This document shows, piece by piece, positions 23,396 to 32,784 of a stretch of DNA of 38,365 nucleotides. The translations under genes and the position numbers were made by a program. The number at the start of each line of letters is the position of its first letter. The stretch's first letter is position 1. The notes under the pieces were generated by a model that had not been told where the DNA came from, did no database searches, and was given only the letters and a program-made list of their open reading frames with translations. This DNA is from a virus, in the IMG/VR virus record IMGVR_UViG_3300044845_000568, positions 1-38,365 of that record; one strand, 5' to 3'.

Positions 23396-26300
23396 ATGAC
23401 CAGAGAACAATCAGCAAACAAAATTATTTTCGCAAAATCCAGTCTCCTGGGTAAGCGTCCTACCAACCAACTGCAACCCGGCGAAATCGGTTTGAACACC
23501 AATAGCCAAGAACCGGGATTATTCTTTGGAACAACAGATGGAAGAGTAATTAAAGTTGGTCCTACGGCAGTTCTACCAGATGCCCCTACAAGCACCCCAG
23601 AGAGGGGTGAATCCTGGTTGAATACCGTTGACGGTACTTTGAATGTAGGCGATGCTGTAAGGTCATGGAGGTCTATCGCAGCGCCTTTTCTTGGGGGTAA
23701 TGGTAATGTAGTATTTGTAGCCCCGGAATTTCAGTTCTCCTCGGATGCCATTGCCAATGATGGACAAGCATTGCCCTACCAGACATTAACAAGGGCTATC
23801 CTGGAGCTATCGAAAATTTATATCAGCAACGTACTGGCTGGTTTATCCCAGAAGAGTGAATCTAATAGGTACACAATCTTTTTGGCGTCGTCAAGATTCA
23901 CTGCCAATAATGGCCCTGGGCAAAGCCTATCGGATTTTTCTCTTAACCTGTCGAATTATGGAACGGGAGATATTTCCACATCTGATTTAAGCAAATTTAA
24001 CACTGAGAGCGGGTCCATTATAGTGCCATCAGGCATCTCTATTGTCGGCTTGGATTTGAGAAAGTGCGTAGTTTGCCCTTCATATGTACCATCATACCGT
24101 AATCATACTTTCCCCACTGCATTGGCAGGAGTTAATCAACCTGCAACTTCTATTTTTAAACTATCAGGCAACTCGTCCCTTTCCAACTTCTCAATTAATG
24201 ATAAAGTAAACTACATCGAAGTGGTCGAAGTTACCAACCAGAATTCCTATGCGTTATTTAGATCTAAGAGGCCGCATGGGTTAGAATTGAATGATTTAGT
24301 TGACACCCAGTACTCGTCTGGCATAGACCAAAGCACCGGATCCTTTTCTGCTGGTGAGTACTATGCCATCCCTATAACAACATATACTTTTCAGTTATCC
24401 ACAGAAAAGCAATTGCCATTTGGTGGGGCACCCAGTGTTGCATTTACATCAATTCCACTTAATGTTAATTCCAGGGCAGTAATTTTTAACTGTTCTTTCA
24501 CCCTGAAGTCGGCCCACAGACTAAGGGTAGTTGAAGAAGCATCTAAAAATGATTTAGCTGAGTATTATACTAAGGTTCAAAGGGCTTTCCCTGTATTCTT
24601 CGGTGGTAAAGTCACTGACGGTGATTCACTGGTCAATTCAGGTGATTTTGTCATCGTGGGCCCCACAGATACGGCTTTCCCGAACAATATCAATTCAAAT
24701 ACTACAAAAAATTCATCCTCCTATGTCAATCAAGTAAATTTAAAGTCCGATTACGGAATGTGCTTTATTGATTTTAACGGATCTAACATCCTTGGGTTTA
24801 AGTCCGTCATTGCTAATTCTTGCACATCTGTCAGTTTACAAAATGACCCAACGGCATACGAGGTTTATACAACTCTAGAGTCTGAACAGAAGTGGTGGTC
24901 GTTAACTGAGTATACATATCTATCCAAGCCCCTATCGCAAAGGCCCGCATCTATAGTAGATGTTACCATTGAAGACCAGCTCCAGGAATTAAACTCAGTA
25001 CCCATCAATAACATACGCTATTACTACCAGAACCTGAAAACAGCTGATAATCTTAGCCTGGGAATAGTAGACATAGACACAGACTTTAGACATTTTGGGT
25101 TCAGAGTAAGAAACGGGGCCTATGCTCAACTGCAATCTGTGTATACTATTGGCCCAGCAGTTGGGGTATGGTCACTAAATGGTGGGATCACAAGTCTAAC
25201 AAATAGCACAACTAACTTCGGGTCCGTAGCTTTTAAAGCTGAGGGCTTCCTTGGTATTAATACAATAAGTGGGGCACAAAATAACGCTCAAGGATTTGTC
25301 TTCGAGGGCATCCAGAGGCCCCTAGCTCTAACTATCGGTCAAGTTGAGAAGTCAGAAAACAAAAAGATTCTTTCCCTGGGATCCAGAGTAGTAAGCTCTT
25401 ACATTGATCCAACTAATACCGAAATTCAGCTAGTTGAGTTGAGTGCGGATTTTGATCCACGGTATTTACTTCCTTATTCTTTGAAGCCGGGTAGTGCAAT
25501 TTGGGTGGAGACGGAAGAATGCACATACCGTGGTTTCCTGGCCACAGACGGTGGTCCCACAGTTAATACCGGTCAGGACGACCCAGCTAGATTTGCCCAG
25601 TTAAGAATTAGGTCATCAGATAGTACCATACCGACTGATCTTAATTTGATCCCCGTTTTAGGAGTACCCTATATTAGACGATTCCATGACCCACGTAGTG
25701 ACATTGAGAAGTCCTACAGTATGGTGCTAAGTAATACATCATCTAATGCCATCTCCCCTCAAATAGGTGATGTTCTACGTCTCAACCAAAGCAGTCAGAT
25801 TCTTGGATCATCGAGTTTAAGGCCAAATGTCCAATTTGACCCAGGGGTACTGGGGGGATGGGGCCGCATATTTACTGTTGATGCGGTAGAGACTGGAATT
25901 TTAGGGTCTTCGCCTCAGTTTAATTATTTGATTGGGGACGGTAATCAAGACATAGAATATTATGTTACAATAACAGCATCCGATTATGATAGGCCCTGGG
26001 TGCAGAATTATGACCCTGATAGTGGTAGTTATCTCACCTTTGATAACCCATCGGGAACCTACACCACATATGCCAATAGAAACTGGTATGCTGCGGAAAA
26101 TAATTATTGGACTTCAGTTTATTATGGGGAAGCTAGTAACTTCCAGCCCACATCTGGCCCAGAGAAGCTATCCCCAACATCAACCAATTCTCCATTCGTC
26201 GATACTAGTACCTTAGAAAGACAGGACTTGGTCAGTCAGACTTTCCAGGGATCCTATGCCGCTGATGAATACTCATCAATTTATCCAAATTCTACTTACT

Positions 26301-28219
26301 TCCGTGGGTCTACCAATCCTTACACCACCTACCCAGTTAATAATCAGTACGACGACGATGATGGGTCCGAGTCTCTTGGCATTTGCCTCAAGGACTCTAT
26401 TACCGGGCCAGAAACTTTCCTAGTAAGCCCATTGGAAGTCATACAAACTGAACAATTATCCGGGCCTACACAAAGATACAGACCCGAGATAGTTGAATTC
26501 TCTGTATTATCCGCCAGTGTTTTGCAGAACCCAAGGCAAACCGTTTCCATCGTTAGAATTGGAAATGACACCAATCATGAATTTGTCCGAGTAGTAGGCA
26601 TCTCCGGGTCTATAATCAGGGCCATCAGACTTAACTCTGGTAATAGTTTCTACTTTACTTCCGGTACCATTCCAAATCCTTGGCCCATTCAAACCTCTGT
26701 TAGAGTTTGCAGCACTAATCCAATTCCTGAACCCGGGTTGTATGACCCTGATTGGTCTAACACTAAGAGGGCAATACTAAGGTTCTTTCAGATTATGGGG
26801 TATTCCTCGGAGTCTTTGCTGACTTATCTCCAACCTAAATATTGGGGAGAAAGGCTCTTGCCTATTGGGTCTCTACCGTTGACCCCTGAAGCCGGTGGAT
26901 ACGCTCTAACTACCAGCAGGTGGCCTGTAGAGTTCAATCAACCCTCTATAGTCATAGCTAATACCCATACGTGGGCATACACCGGGTACTATAACTATTC
27001 CCGTGGCTTACCTAAATTCCAAACAAATGACATTTCAAGAAAATTAGCGGCTGACTTTCAAGCAACTACTTTGTGGAGTGGCAGGTTGACAATTACGGGT
27101 GTTAACGATAAGGGTGAGATCATCATTTTTGGCCCCCAAAGACAGGCCCTCACAGCCAACTACTTCGAACAAATCAATCCTTCCGCAAACCCAATAAATC
27201 AACAGATTTACGAGCAACAGCCATTTGTGGAGTTTCCCGGGCAAGTTACCGTATATTCATCGGATTCGATTACGTCTCTATTCAACGGTACAACAACAAC
27301 CTTCACTTTAACTAAAGGCGGAGTACCTATTCCTCCGTCTCAGCTTTCGGCTAACTCTATTTTTGCAATCCTGGGTGCTGTCACTCAAGTGCCTGGCAAT
27401 AACTATACAGTTAATGGTAATCAAATAACCTTCAGTGAAGCCCCTTTACCGGGGGCAGTAAGTGACATCAGAATCATTACATCTGATGACGACAATAGAA
27501 CCTTGCAAATGGTGCCCCTGAAGATTAAAGATGGTCAACAAATCGATGGTGTCAGGTTCTCCTTTACTTTGGTATCAAAAGATCCTACAATTAATTTGAC
27601 CCCATTTGACATCAATGCCAATAATACTTTTGTGTTCTTAGGAGGTACCGAGCAATTACCTCTTACGACTGTTGGTCCCTTGGAACCCTATTCCTATGCC
27701 ATGACCAGGCTTTCTGGTTCGGAAATGGAGATTACCTTCTCCGAGGCTCTTGCAGTTGGTACTATATTCGATGTTAGAACTGTTTGCACCTCTTCCTTCT
27801 GGGCTATTCAATCGGTTTACCCCGTTCAAGTATATTCTTTAAATTCAATCTCTAGTCAATTCAATGGTGTAAAAACCGAGTTTGACTTGACTTATGGATA
27901 TTTTGATGTTGGGGAAACCTTGCCAAGACCCGTTAATGCTGCTTCGGTGAGTTCTCAGGGTATTATGGTCAATTTAGGTGGGGCTATGCAGATTCCTTAT
28001 TTCCCAGGTGCTCCCGAAAGTGACTACTCATACCGGGTAGAGGGGTCTAAAATAATATTCACCGAAGGCCCCGCAGAAGGCACCACAATAAACATCAGGG
28101 TCATAACTAACGCTGAGTTTATAACTTGCCCGTCAGGTAAATATGGTGCTCCCTCGTTCTTGAAATGGGGTCCCAGCATTGTTCTAGAACTTGCTGATGG
28201 TGCTGGTATCATACAGTAA
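23396..28219 (+). CDS. Giant tail-fibre-like structural protein 1 (1607 aa)
   Basis: The N-terminal 80 residues (FAKSSLLGKRP, then QEPGLFF and VIKVGPTAV) are closely shared with the 107-aa protein at 32461 and look like an attachment module. Next is a beta-helix-like region opening with VAPEFQF and DGQALPYQTLTRAILELSK, with GISIVGLDLRKCVV (217-230). Both these parts and the NTHTWAYTGYYNYSRGLPKF segment (about 1181-1200) resemble long T4-like cyanophage fibre/structural proteins. The C-terminus has three tandem beta domains (about 1280-1370, 1375-1465, 1475-1580), each with a conserved pattern of LGG...Q-P, then F-T/S-E and I-R-V/I-I-T. Host adhesion is likely. Confidence 0.75.
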   Translation: MTREQSANKIIFAKSSLLGKRPTNQLQPGEIGLNTNSQEPGLFFGTTDGRVIKVGPTAVLPDAPTSTPERGESWLNTVDGTLNVGDAVRSWRSIAAPFLGGNGNVVFVAPEFQFSSDAIANDGQALPYQTLTRAILELSKIYISNVLAGLSQKSESNRYTIFLASSRFTANNGPGQSLSDFSLNLSNYGTGDISTSDLSKFNTESGSIIVPSGISIVGLDLRKCVVCPSYVPSYRNHTFPTALAGVNQPATSIFKLSGNSSLSNFSINDKVNYIEVVEVTNQNSYALFRSKRPHGLELNDLVDTQYSSGIDQSTGSFSAGEYYAIPITTYTFQLSTEKQLPFGGAPSVAFTSIPLNVNSRAVIFNCSFTLKSAHRLRVVEEASKNDLAEYYTKVQRAFPVFFGGKVTDGDSLVNSGDFVIVGPTDTAFPNNINSNTTKNSSSYVNQVNLKSDYGMCFIDFNGSNILGFKSVIANSCTSVSLQNDPTAYEVYTTLESEQKWWSLTEYTYLSKPLSQRPASIVDVTIEDQLQELNSVPINNIRYYYQNLKTADNLSLGIVDIDTDFRHFGFRVRNGAYAQLQSVYTIGPAVGVWSLNGGITSLTNSTTNFGSVAFKAEGFLGINTISGAQNNAQGFVFEGIQRPLALTIGQVEKSENKKILSLGSRVVSSYIDPTNTEIQLVELSADFDPRYLLPYSLKPGSAIWVETEECTYRGFLATDGGPTVNTGQDDPARFAQLRIRSSDSTIPTDLNLIPVLGVPYIRRFHDPRSDIEKSYSMVLSNTSSNAISPQIGDVLRLNQSSQILGSSSLRPNVQFDPGVLGGWGRIFTVDAVETGILGSSPQFNYLIGDGNQDIEYYVTITASDYDRPWVQNYDPDSGSYLTFDNPSGTYTTYANRNWYAAENNYWTSVYYGEASNFQPTSGPEKLSPTSTNSPFVDTSTLERQDLVSQTFQGSYAADEYSSIYPNSTYFRGSTNPYTTYPVNNQYDDDDGSESLGICLKDSITGPETFLVSPLEVIQTEQLSGPTQRYRPEIVEFSVLSASVLQNPRQTVSIVRIGNDTNHEFVRVVGISGSIIRAIRLNSGNSFYFTSGTIPNPWPIQTSVRVCSTNPIPEPGLYDPDWSNTKRAILRFFQIMGYSSESLLTYLQPKYWGERLLPIGSLPLTPEAGGYALTTSRWPVEFNQPSIVIANTHTWAYTGYYNYSRGLPKFQTNDISRKLAADFQATTLWSGRLTITGVNDKGEIIIFGPQRQALTANYFEQINPSANPINQQIYEQQPFVEFPGQVTVYSSDSITSLFNGTTTTFTLTKGGVPIPPSQLSANSIFAILGAVTQVPGNNYTVNGNQITFSEAPLPGAVSDIRIITSDDDNRTLQMVPLKIKDGQQIDGVRFSFTLVSKDPTINLTPFDINANNTFVFLGGTEQLPLTTVGPLEPYSYAMTRLSGSEMEITFSEALAVGTIFDVRTVCTSSFWAIQSVYPVQVYSLNSISSQFNGVKTEFDLTYGYFDVGETLPRPVNAASVSSQGIMVNLGGAMQIPYFPGAPESDYSYRVEGSKIIFTEGPAEGTTINIRVITNAEFITCPSGKYGAPSFLKWGPSIVLELADGAGIIQ

Positions 28220-28230
28220 ACACCCGGTGC

Positions 28231-28239
28231 GGGTAAAAT
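28231..28239 (+). promoter_or_regulatory. GGGTAAAAT element before giant fibre gene 2
   Basis: GGGTAAAAT starts 34 nt before the ATG at 28265. It forms the right arm of a small hairpin, ACCCG-GTG-CGGGT (28222-28234). A six-codon ORF (28251-28271) overlaps the gene start. Confidence 0.6.
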
Positions 28240-28264
28240 AACCATACTAGATGAAAAAAATCAG

Positions 28265-31200
28265 ATGTTAACTAGAGCCCAATACATAGCTGGGGATGCA
28301 AGCCAGGGTGAGGTTCTTGAGGACCAAGTCCAGGGTGTTAAAGCAGGCGTAGGAGTTGAGATTTTACCTGATGGTACCATAAATTTTGCATCTGGTACGT
28401 CTGTAGGGGTCGTAAAGACCAACAGTCTAACAGCATTTAACTCCTACATATGGCCAAATTCCCCCTTGGTAAATGGTCAACTAGTCTTTAGAAGTGGTAA
28501 TAATTTATCTTGGGGCAGAGTCCCCGGCTTTGGCTTAGTAGAGGACGGTACTAACGCTTCTAACCTCAAAGCCGCATTGCCTATTTCCACTACTAACCCG
28601 GTTATCGGAACAAGCTTAGGGGGAGCCCCAGAAGGTGGTTTATATTGGAACAGTGAGAATGGTAATCTATTTATAAATTACGGTGGCAATTGGATCCAGA
28701 CCTCCTATGGCCCTGCTGACCTAAACGAAGCCCTTCTCACAGGAACTTATACTCTCTACGTGAACTCTCAAATCGGGAGTGATATTTATGTAACCGGAAT
28801 ATACGACGGTACTGCAACACCAGTTGTCACCAACCAAATGACGCAGGCTGGCTATACTGCTCAAAAGCCTTTCAAAACCCTCCAAAGAGCTGCATTAGAA
28901 GTAGCTAGAATTCAAAATGGCCCAGGTCAGGATTCTCAGTCATTTGACCGTTTTGTGATTAAGTGTGCTGCAGGGGTTGCATTGATTGATAATGCCATTG
29001 GTAGCGCGTCCGTTTCAGCCTGGGTAAACGATACCATTCCGTCCGCCGCCCAATTAAGGGCCATGAATAGCGTGAATTACCCCGGTGTTATTCTGCCCAG
29101 GGGCGTATCAGTCATCGGTGAAGACCTAAGGAAGACTGTGATCAGACCCTTATACGTCCCGCCAAAGACGGGGGATATTGATACCGATCGGGGGTCTATC
29201 CTAAGGATTACTGGTGGGGGATTTTTCTTTAACTTCACTTTCAAGGATAAGGAAGGTCTTTCCGATAGTCATCACCTCCTAGATTGTTTTTCGTTCGTTT
29301 CTGATACGGATTTGGACGATTACTATGCAAAAGTTCAGACAATTTTCGCTCAGTCCTACCCTGACGTTCCTGTCAACCCGGGGGAAACAGAGATTGTTGC
29401 ACCTCAACCACCGGGCACTCCAGAACAAGATACAGATGGCATCATGGGGGCGTCCCCGTACATCTTCAACTGCTCTGTACGGTCGGCCTATGGTCTTTGC
29501 GGTATCAATGCTGACGGTAATGATGTGACTGGGTTTAAATCCATGGTTACAGCTCAGTTTACTGGAGTTAGTTTGCAGAGGGACTTAAGCTGTTGGCAGA
29601 AGTATAATTCGGGTCCGAAAACTTGGACCAACACAATTGCCAATTACGACTCATACATTGCGTTAGATCCTAATAATGTTAGGATGGATCCTACGAAGAG
29701 AAGCTTCCACATTAAGGCCATCAATGAAGCATTCATTCAGGAGGTTTCCGTATTTGCGATTGGCCAAGGTATACATCACTGGGTGAAGTCAGGCGGTGAA
29801 ATCTCTATTACAAACTCTAACAGTTCTTTTGGGGGTTGTGCTGCTTTGGCAGAGGGGTACAAGGCGGAGGCATTCCCTCAAGATACAAACTGGAACGTTG
29901 CCACAATAAACCTGGCAACAAACATGATAGATCAAACTACTGTAGTAAATAACATTTCTTTAGGGGTTGTAAGTGCAGGTGTAGCAAATAATGCCATTAA
30001 CATCACCCTGACTCAACCGTTAATTGACTCGGAGGTTTACCCCGGTGTTCCACAGGTTCTTGCGTCTAAGAATTATACTTTTGCAAGTGGTAGTTACTTG
30101 TGGATTGAGAACTCAAGCGGACCCGATTGGAGGGCACCTTTATCCTCAGCGGCTTGGAGTTCCTCAAACCCTGAAAACATCCAAATTACCGTTCCAATGG
30201 GGAACCAGAGAGGGGATTTCCCGGGGGTTGACGGTGCCCCTAATTTGGTGGGCAGCAAGGTCTATGTCCGACGCCTTACAGATAGTCGCTCTTTGAGCCA
30301 AAGACGCTATAGTATTAATGCCACCAACACTGATAGCAACACTCGCACCCCCCTAAGAGACTATGTAATTCAAACTACTTTAGGTTCTGGTGGCGGTATC
30401 ATAGGCTTGCTTCCTGATTCTGACATGGTGATTGTCAATAAATCGGGCCCCATCCCAATCGGAACTGACCCTGTTGTCAGGAAAGCCCAAGTTATTCTGG
30501 AAAGAGCGAACCCTTCTAATGTCTGGACTGCAGGTAATTACTACAGGCCAGGTGAAACAGTTAAATATCAAAATAAGCACTTCACATGTGTAGTTAAAAA
30601 CTCGGACGCTGCTTTTGACACCGAAAAGTGGAGTCAGTCCTATGTTCATATGCGATCTGACTATAATGCTTACGACTTTTTCATCAACACAGCCCCCGTA
30701 ATTTATTTCGATAATGATACAGATGGGGATCAACCCACTACAAATTGTGGCTATAATCTAACTACTTGTTGGTCCACTGACCCTAAGATTATTTCCCAGT
30801 ACACCACGGCAACCGACTATAGGGGTGTTTACCAATTTTTAATTGGCATCGGCTTCACTGCCCCGCAAGTTACCAGCATTTTGCTGCCGGTACCAACTGC
30901 CTCCAGGGAATTAAACCCGGCTTCTAATGTGGATATGAAAGGCTATGTCCCTAATGGGGCAGCCAACTTATTGTCGAACTGGCCCATTGAGTTCAGGCGG
31001 CCATCAGTTTTACGCATGTTCGGCCATGCTTGGGAGTGGGCTGGTTTCTTAAACTATACGAAGGCTCTCCCCCGTTATCAAGGTGATTTGTCCCCACAAA
31101 ACCAGTTCACATATTATTTCACTAATGAACTTGGTGGCCGAGTTTATGCAACCGGTTTCAACCAAGAAGGTTTCTTTGTAACACCTGCTGGACTGACTGA

Positions 31201-32404
31201 CTTGAGCACGGGATCAACCATAGGAATTTCCGACATTGGAAATCCGTTCTCGGGGGTAGATTTGCCGACTTACTACCCGGCTTTGACCGTAGACTCTCTT
31301 AATGTGACAACCAACATGGAGTTTTCGTCTGGGTGTCAAATCGACGGGGCCCCAATTTTCTCACCAGAGTGGTATACGAATTTCAGATCTGCAACTGAAA
31401 CCGATCAGGGCATTATCCGATTGTCCACTACCCAGGAATCTCAACAACTCCTGTCTACCGACACGGCTATCACCCCTTATAGTTTATCATATGCTGTTAG
31501 TTCTGCTATCAAGAGCGTTGTAAATTTAAGACTCAGCCTATCTGGATCCTCTCCTGTCCCAAGTAGCAACCAGCTTAATAGTACCAACCTTTACATTCAC
31601 CCTTACAATGGTAGTGAAATAGCCCTATACAACACTACCGAACAAGTTTGGCAAATCGTGCCTTTCTCAGGGGTATTAACGAGAAGTTTAGCCCCTGCAT
31701 CGTCTCCTGACACAGTTTACGATATCTATGTGTACAACGGAAATGCTTCTAACCCTTTGTTGGCCCCCAACCTTTTAGTCGATTTCGTGGCATGGGCGAA
31801 CCCCCAGTCCCCCCCTTCACGGTCCAGCCAAAACGGTATTATTTGTAAATTAGGCGATCTTTCCAGAAGATTTGTCGGATTAGTCCGTACAACTACGGCT
31901 GGCACTTCGACGATGCGTCTCGGTGGGGCCATATACGATGTGAACTCTGCTGATTACCCAAGATTATACTTGGCTAACTATTATAACTTGTATGATGCTA
32001 GAGCTGTGTACTTTTTCGGCAGCAGTTGGAACTCGCCAACAGCGAATAATTGGGCGCTAGTGCCAGGTAGCGTCTACCCTGTGGCTCCCCGTATTAGCTT
32101 TATTCAAGCAGGAAATACCCTTGTAACATGTTTCCTAGACATATACAATAATTTTCAGTCACCGCCGAACGTGGCTACGGCATACGTTGCACCAGGGTTG
32201 GATTTAAATTTGGCTAATACTCCCTTTCCAGTAGATGATGCTTTTTACGGGGAGACCCAAGTTGATAACCAAACTACAGGATCCCAATGGGCAAGAGCAC
32301 TAGACCCAGGTGCTCACGATTTGTATTATTTATACAAACAAATAGGAAACTCCATCATAAATGAACACCTAAATCACGGTATGATCTTAATAGCGAAAGT
32401 ATGA
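28265..32404 (+). CDS. Giant tail-fibre-like structural protein 2 (1379 aa)
   Basis: A paralogue of the preceding fibre protein. Shared landmarks are a beta-helix opening with AQKPFKTLQRAALEVARIQ, GVSVIGEDLRKTVIRPLYVP, VTGFKSMVTAQFTGVSLQRD, and a PIEFRRPSV then GHAWEWAGFLNYTKALPRYQ block, which I recognise from long cyanophage structural proteins. It lacks the attachment module of protein 1 and the three tandem beta repeats. Its N-terminus instead has a different module with P-E-G-G-x-Y-W-N followed by a Trp-containing strand. The C-terminal 400 residues are a separate beta-rich domain. It probably forms part of a fibre or adhesin with protein 1. Confidence 0.75.
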   Translation: MLTRAQYIAGDASQGEVLEDQVQGVKAGVGVEILPDGTINFASGTSVGVVKTNSLTAFNSYIWPNSPLVNGQLVFRSGNNLSWGRVPGFGLVEDGTNASNLKAALPISTTNPVIGTSLGGAPEGGLYWNSENGNLFINYGGNWIQTSYGPADLNEALLTGTYTLYVNSQIGSDIYVTGIYDGTATPVVTNQMTQAGYTAQKPFKTLQRAALEVARIQNGPGQDSQSFDRFVIKCAAGVALIDNAIGSASVSAWVNDTIPSAAQLRAMNSVNYPGVILPRGVSVIGEDLRKTVIRPLYVPPKTGDIDTDRGSILRITGGGFFFNFTFKDKEGLSDSHHLLDCFSFVSDTDLDDYYAKVQTIFAQSYPDVPVNPGETEIVAPQPPGTPEQDTDGIMGASPYIFNCSVRSAYGLCGINADGNDVTGFKSMVTAQFTGVSLQRDLSCWQKYNSGPKTWTNTIANYDSYIALDPNNVRMDPTKRSFHIKAINEAFIQEVSVFAIGQGIHHWVKSGGEISITNSNSSFGGCAALAEGYKAEAFPQDTNWNVATINLATNMIDQTTVVNNISLGVVSAGVANNAINITLTQPLIDSEVYPGVPQVLASKNYTFASGSYLWIENSSGPDWRAPLSSAAWSSSNPENIQITVPMGNQRGDFPGVDGAPNLVGSKVYVRRLTDSRSLSQRRYSINATNTDSNTRTPLRDYVIQTTLGSGGGIIGLLPDSDMVIVNKSGPIPIGTDPVVRKAQVILERANPSNVWTAGNYYRPGETVKYQNKHFTCVVKNSDAAFDTEKWSQSYVHMRSDYNAYDFFINTAPVIYFDNDTDGDQPTTNCGYNLTTCWSTDPKIISQYTTATDYRGVYQFLIGIGFTAPQVTSILLPVPTASRELNPASNVDMKGYVPNGAANLLSNWPIEFRRPSVLRMFGHAWEWAGFLNYTKALPRYQGDLSPQNQFTYYFTNELGGRVYATGFNQEGFFVTPAGLTDLSTGSTIGISDIGNPFSGVDLPTYYPALTVDSLNVTTNMEFSSGCQIDGAPIFSPEWYTNFRSATETDQGIIRLSTTQESQQLLSTDTAITPYSLSYAVSSAIKSVVNLRLSLSGSSPVPSSNQLNSTNLYIHPYNGSEIALYNTTEQVWQIVPFSGVLTRSLAPASSPDTVYDIYVYNGNASNPLLAPNLLVDFVAWANPQSPPSRSSQNGIICKLGDLSRRFVGLVRTTTAGTSTMRLGGAIYDVNSADYPRLYLANYYNLYDARAVYFFGSSWNSPTANNWALVPGSVYPVAPRISFIQAGNTLVTCFLDIYNNFQSPPNVATAYVAPGLDLNLANTPFPVDDAFYGETQVDNQTTGSQWARALDPGAHDLYYLYKQIGNSIINEHLNHGMILIAKV

Positions 32405-32449
32405 TTATATGTTACTTTGAAATTACAAAAACATTTAGACAAAAACACT

Positions 32450-32460
32450 GACCCCTTATA
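32450..32460 (+). promoter_or_regulatory. GACCCCTTATA element before small fibre-module gene
   Basis: GACCCCTTATA directly precedes the ATG at 32461 and matches the GACCCCTTA before 16408. TATAATG also makes a sigma70-like -10 across the start. No GGGTAA is found here. Confidence 0.3.
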
Positions 32461-32784
32461 ATGACCTTCACCCCTATTCAAATCCTCAGGAAGAGCACCC
32501 TCGGTGTTCGACCCGATCCAACCCTTCTGCTGCAGGGACAACCTGCCGTTAATACGAACATAGAACAGCCTGGTTTGTTTTTTGCAGACTCTGCTGGCAC
32601 TGAACTTATAAAAATTGGCCCCACCGCAGTGGGTGAAAATCCCCCAACTCCGGACCCTTGCTTAGGTGAATCTTGGGTTCAACCAGACGGTGCTGATCCC
32701 GGTGTACCCATGCTCTGGTTGTTCGATGGAGAAGACTGGAGGGGCGTCCCCTTAACTGAGACTTATGTTGCCCCTGGTCCATGA
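32461..32784 (+). CDS. Stand-alone fibre N-terminal module (107 aa)
   Basis: A 107-residue protein whose sequence follows the N-terminal module of giant fibre protein 1: LRKSTLGVRP, QPAVNTNIEQPGLFF, then IKIGPTAVGENPPTP and C-L-G-E-S-W-V, ending in LWLFDGEDWRGVPLTE. Unlike that protein, it stops after the module. It could be a truncated fibre, a competitor or an adapter that fills the same attachment site. It ends at 32784, next to the minus-strand gene's stop, so the two genes converge with no space. Confidence 0.6.
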   Translation: MTFTPIQILRKSTLGVRPDPTLLLQGQPAVNTNIEQPGLFFADSAGTELIKIGPTAVGENPPTPDPCLGESWVQPDGADPGVPMLWLFDGEDWRGVPLTETYVAPGP

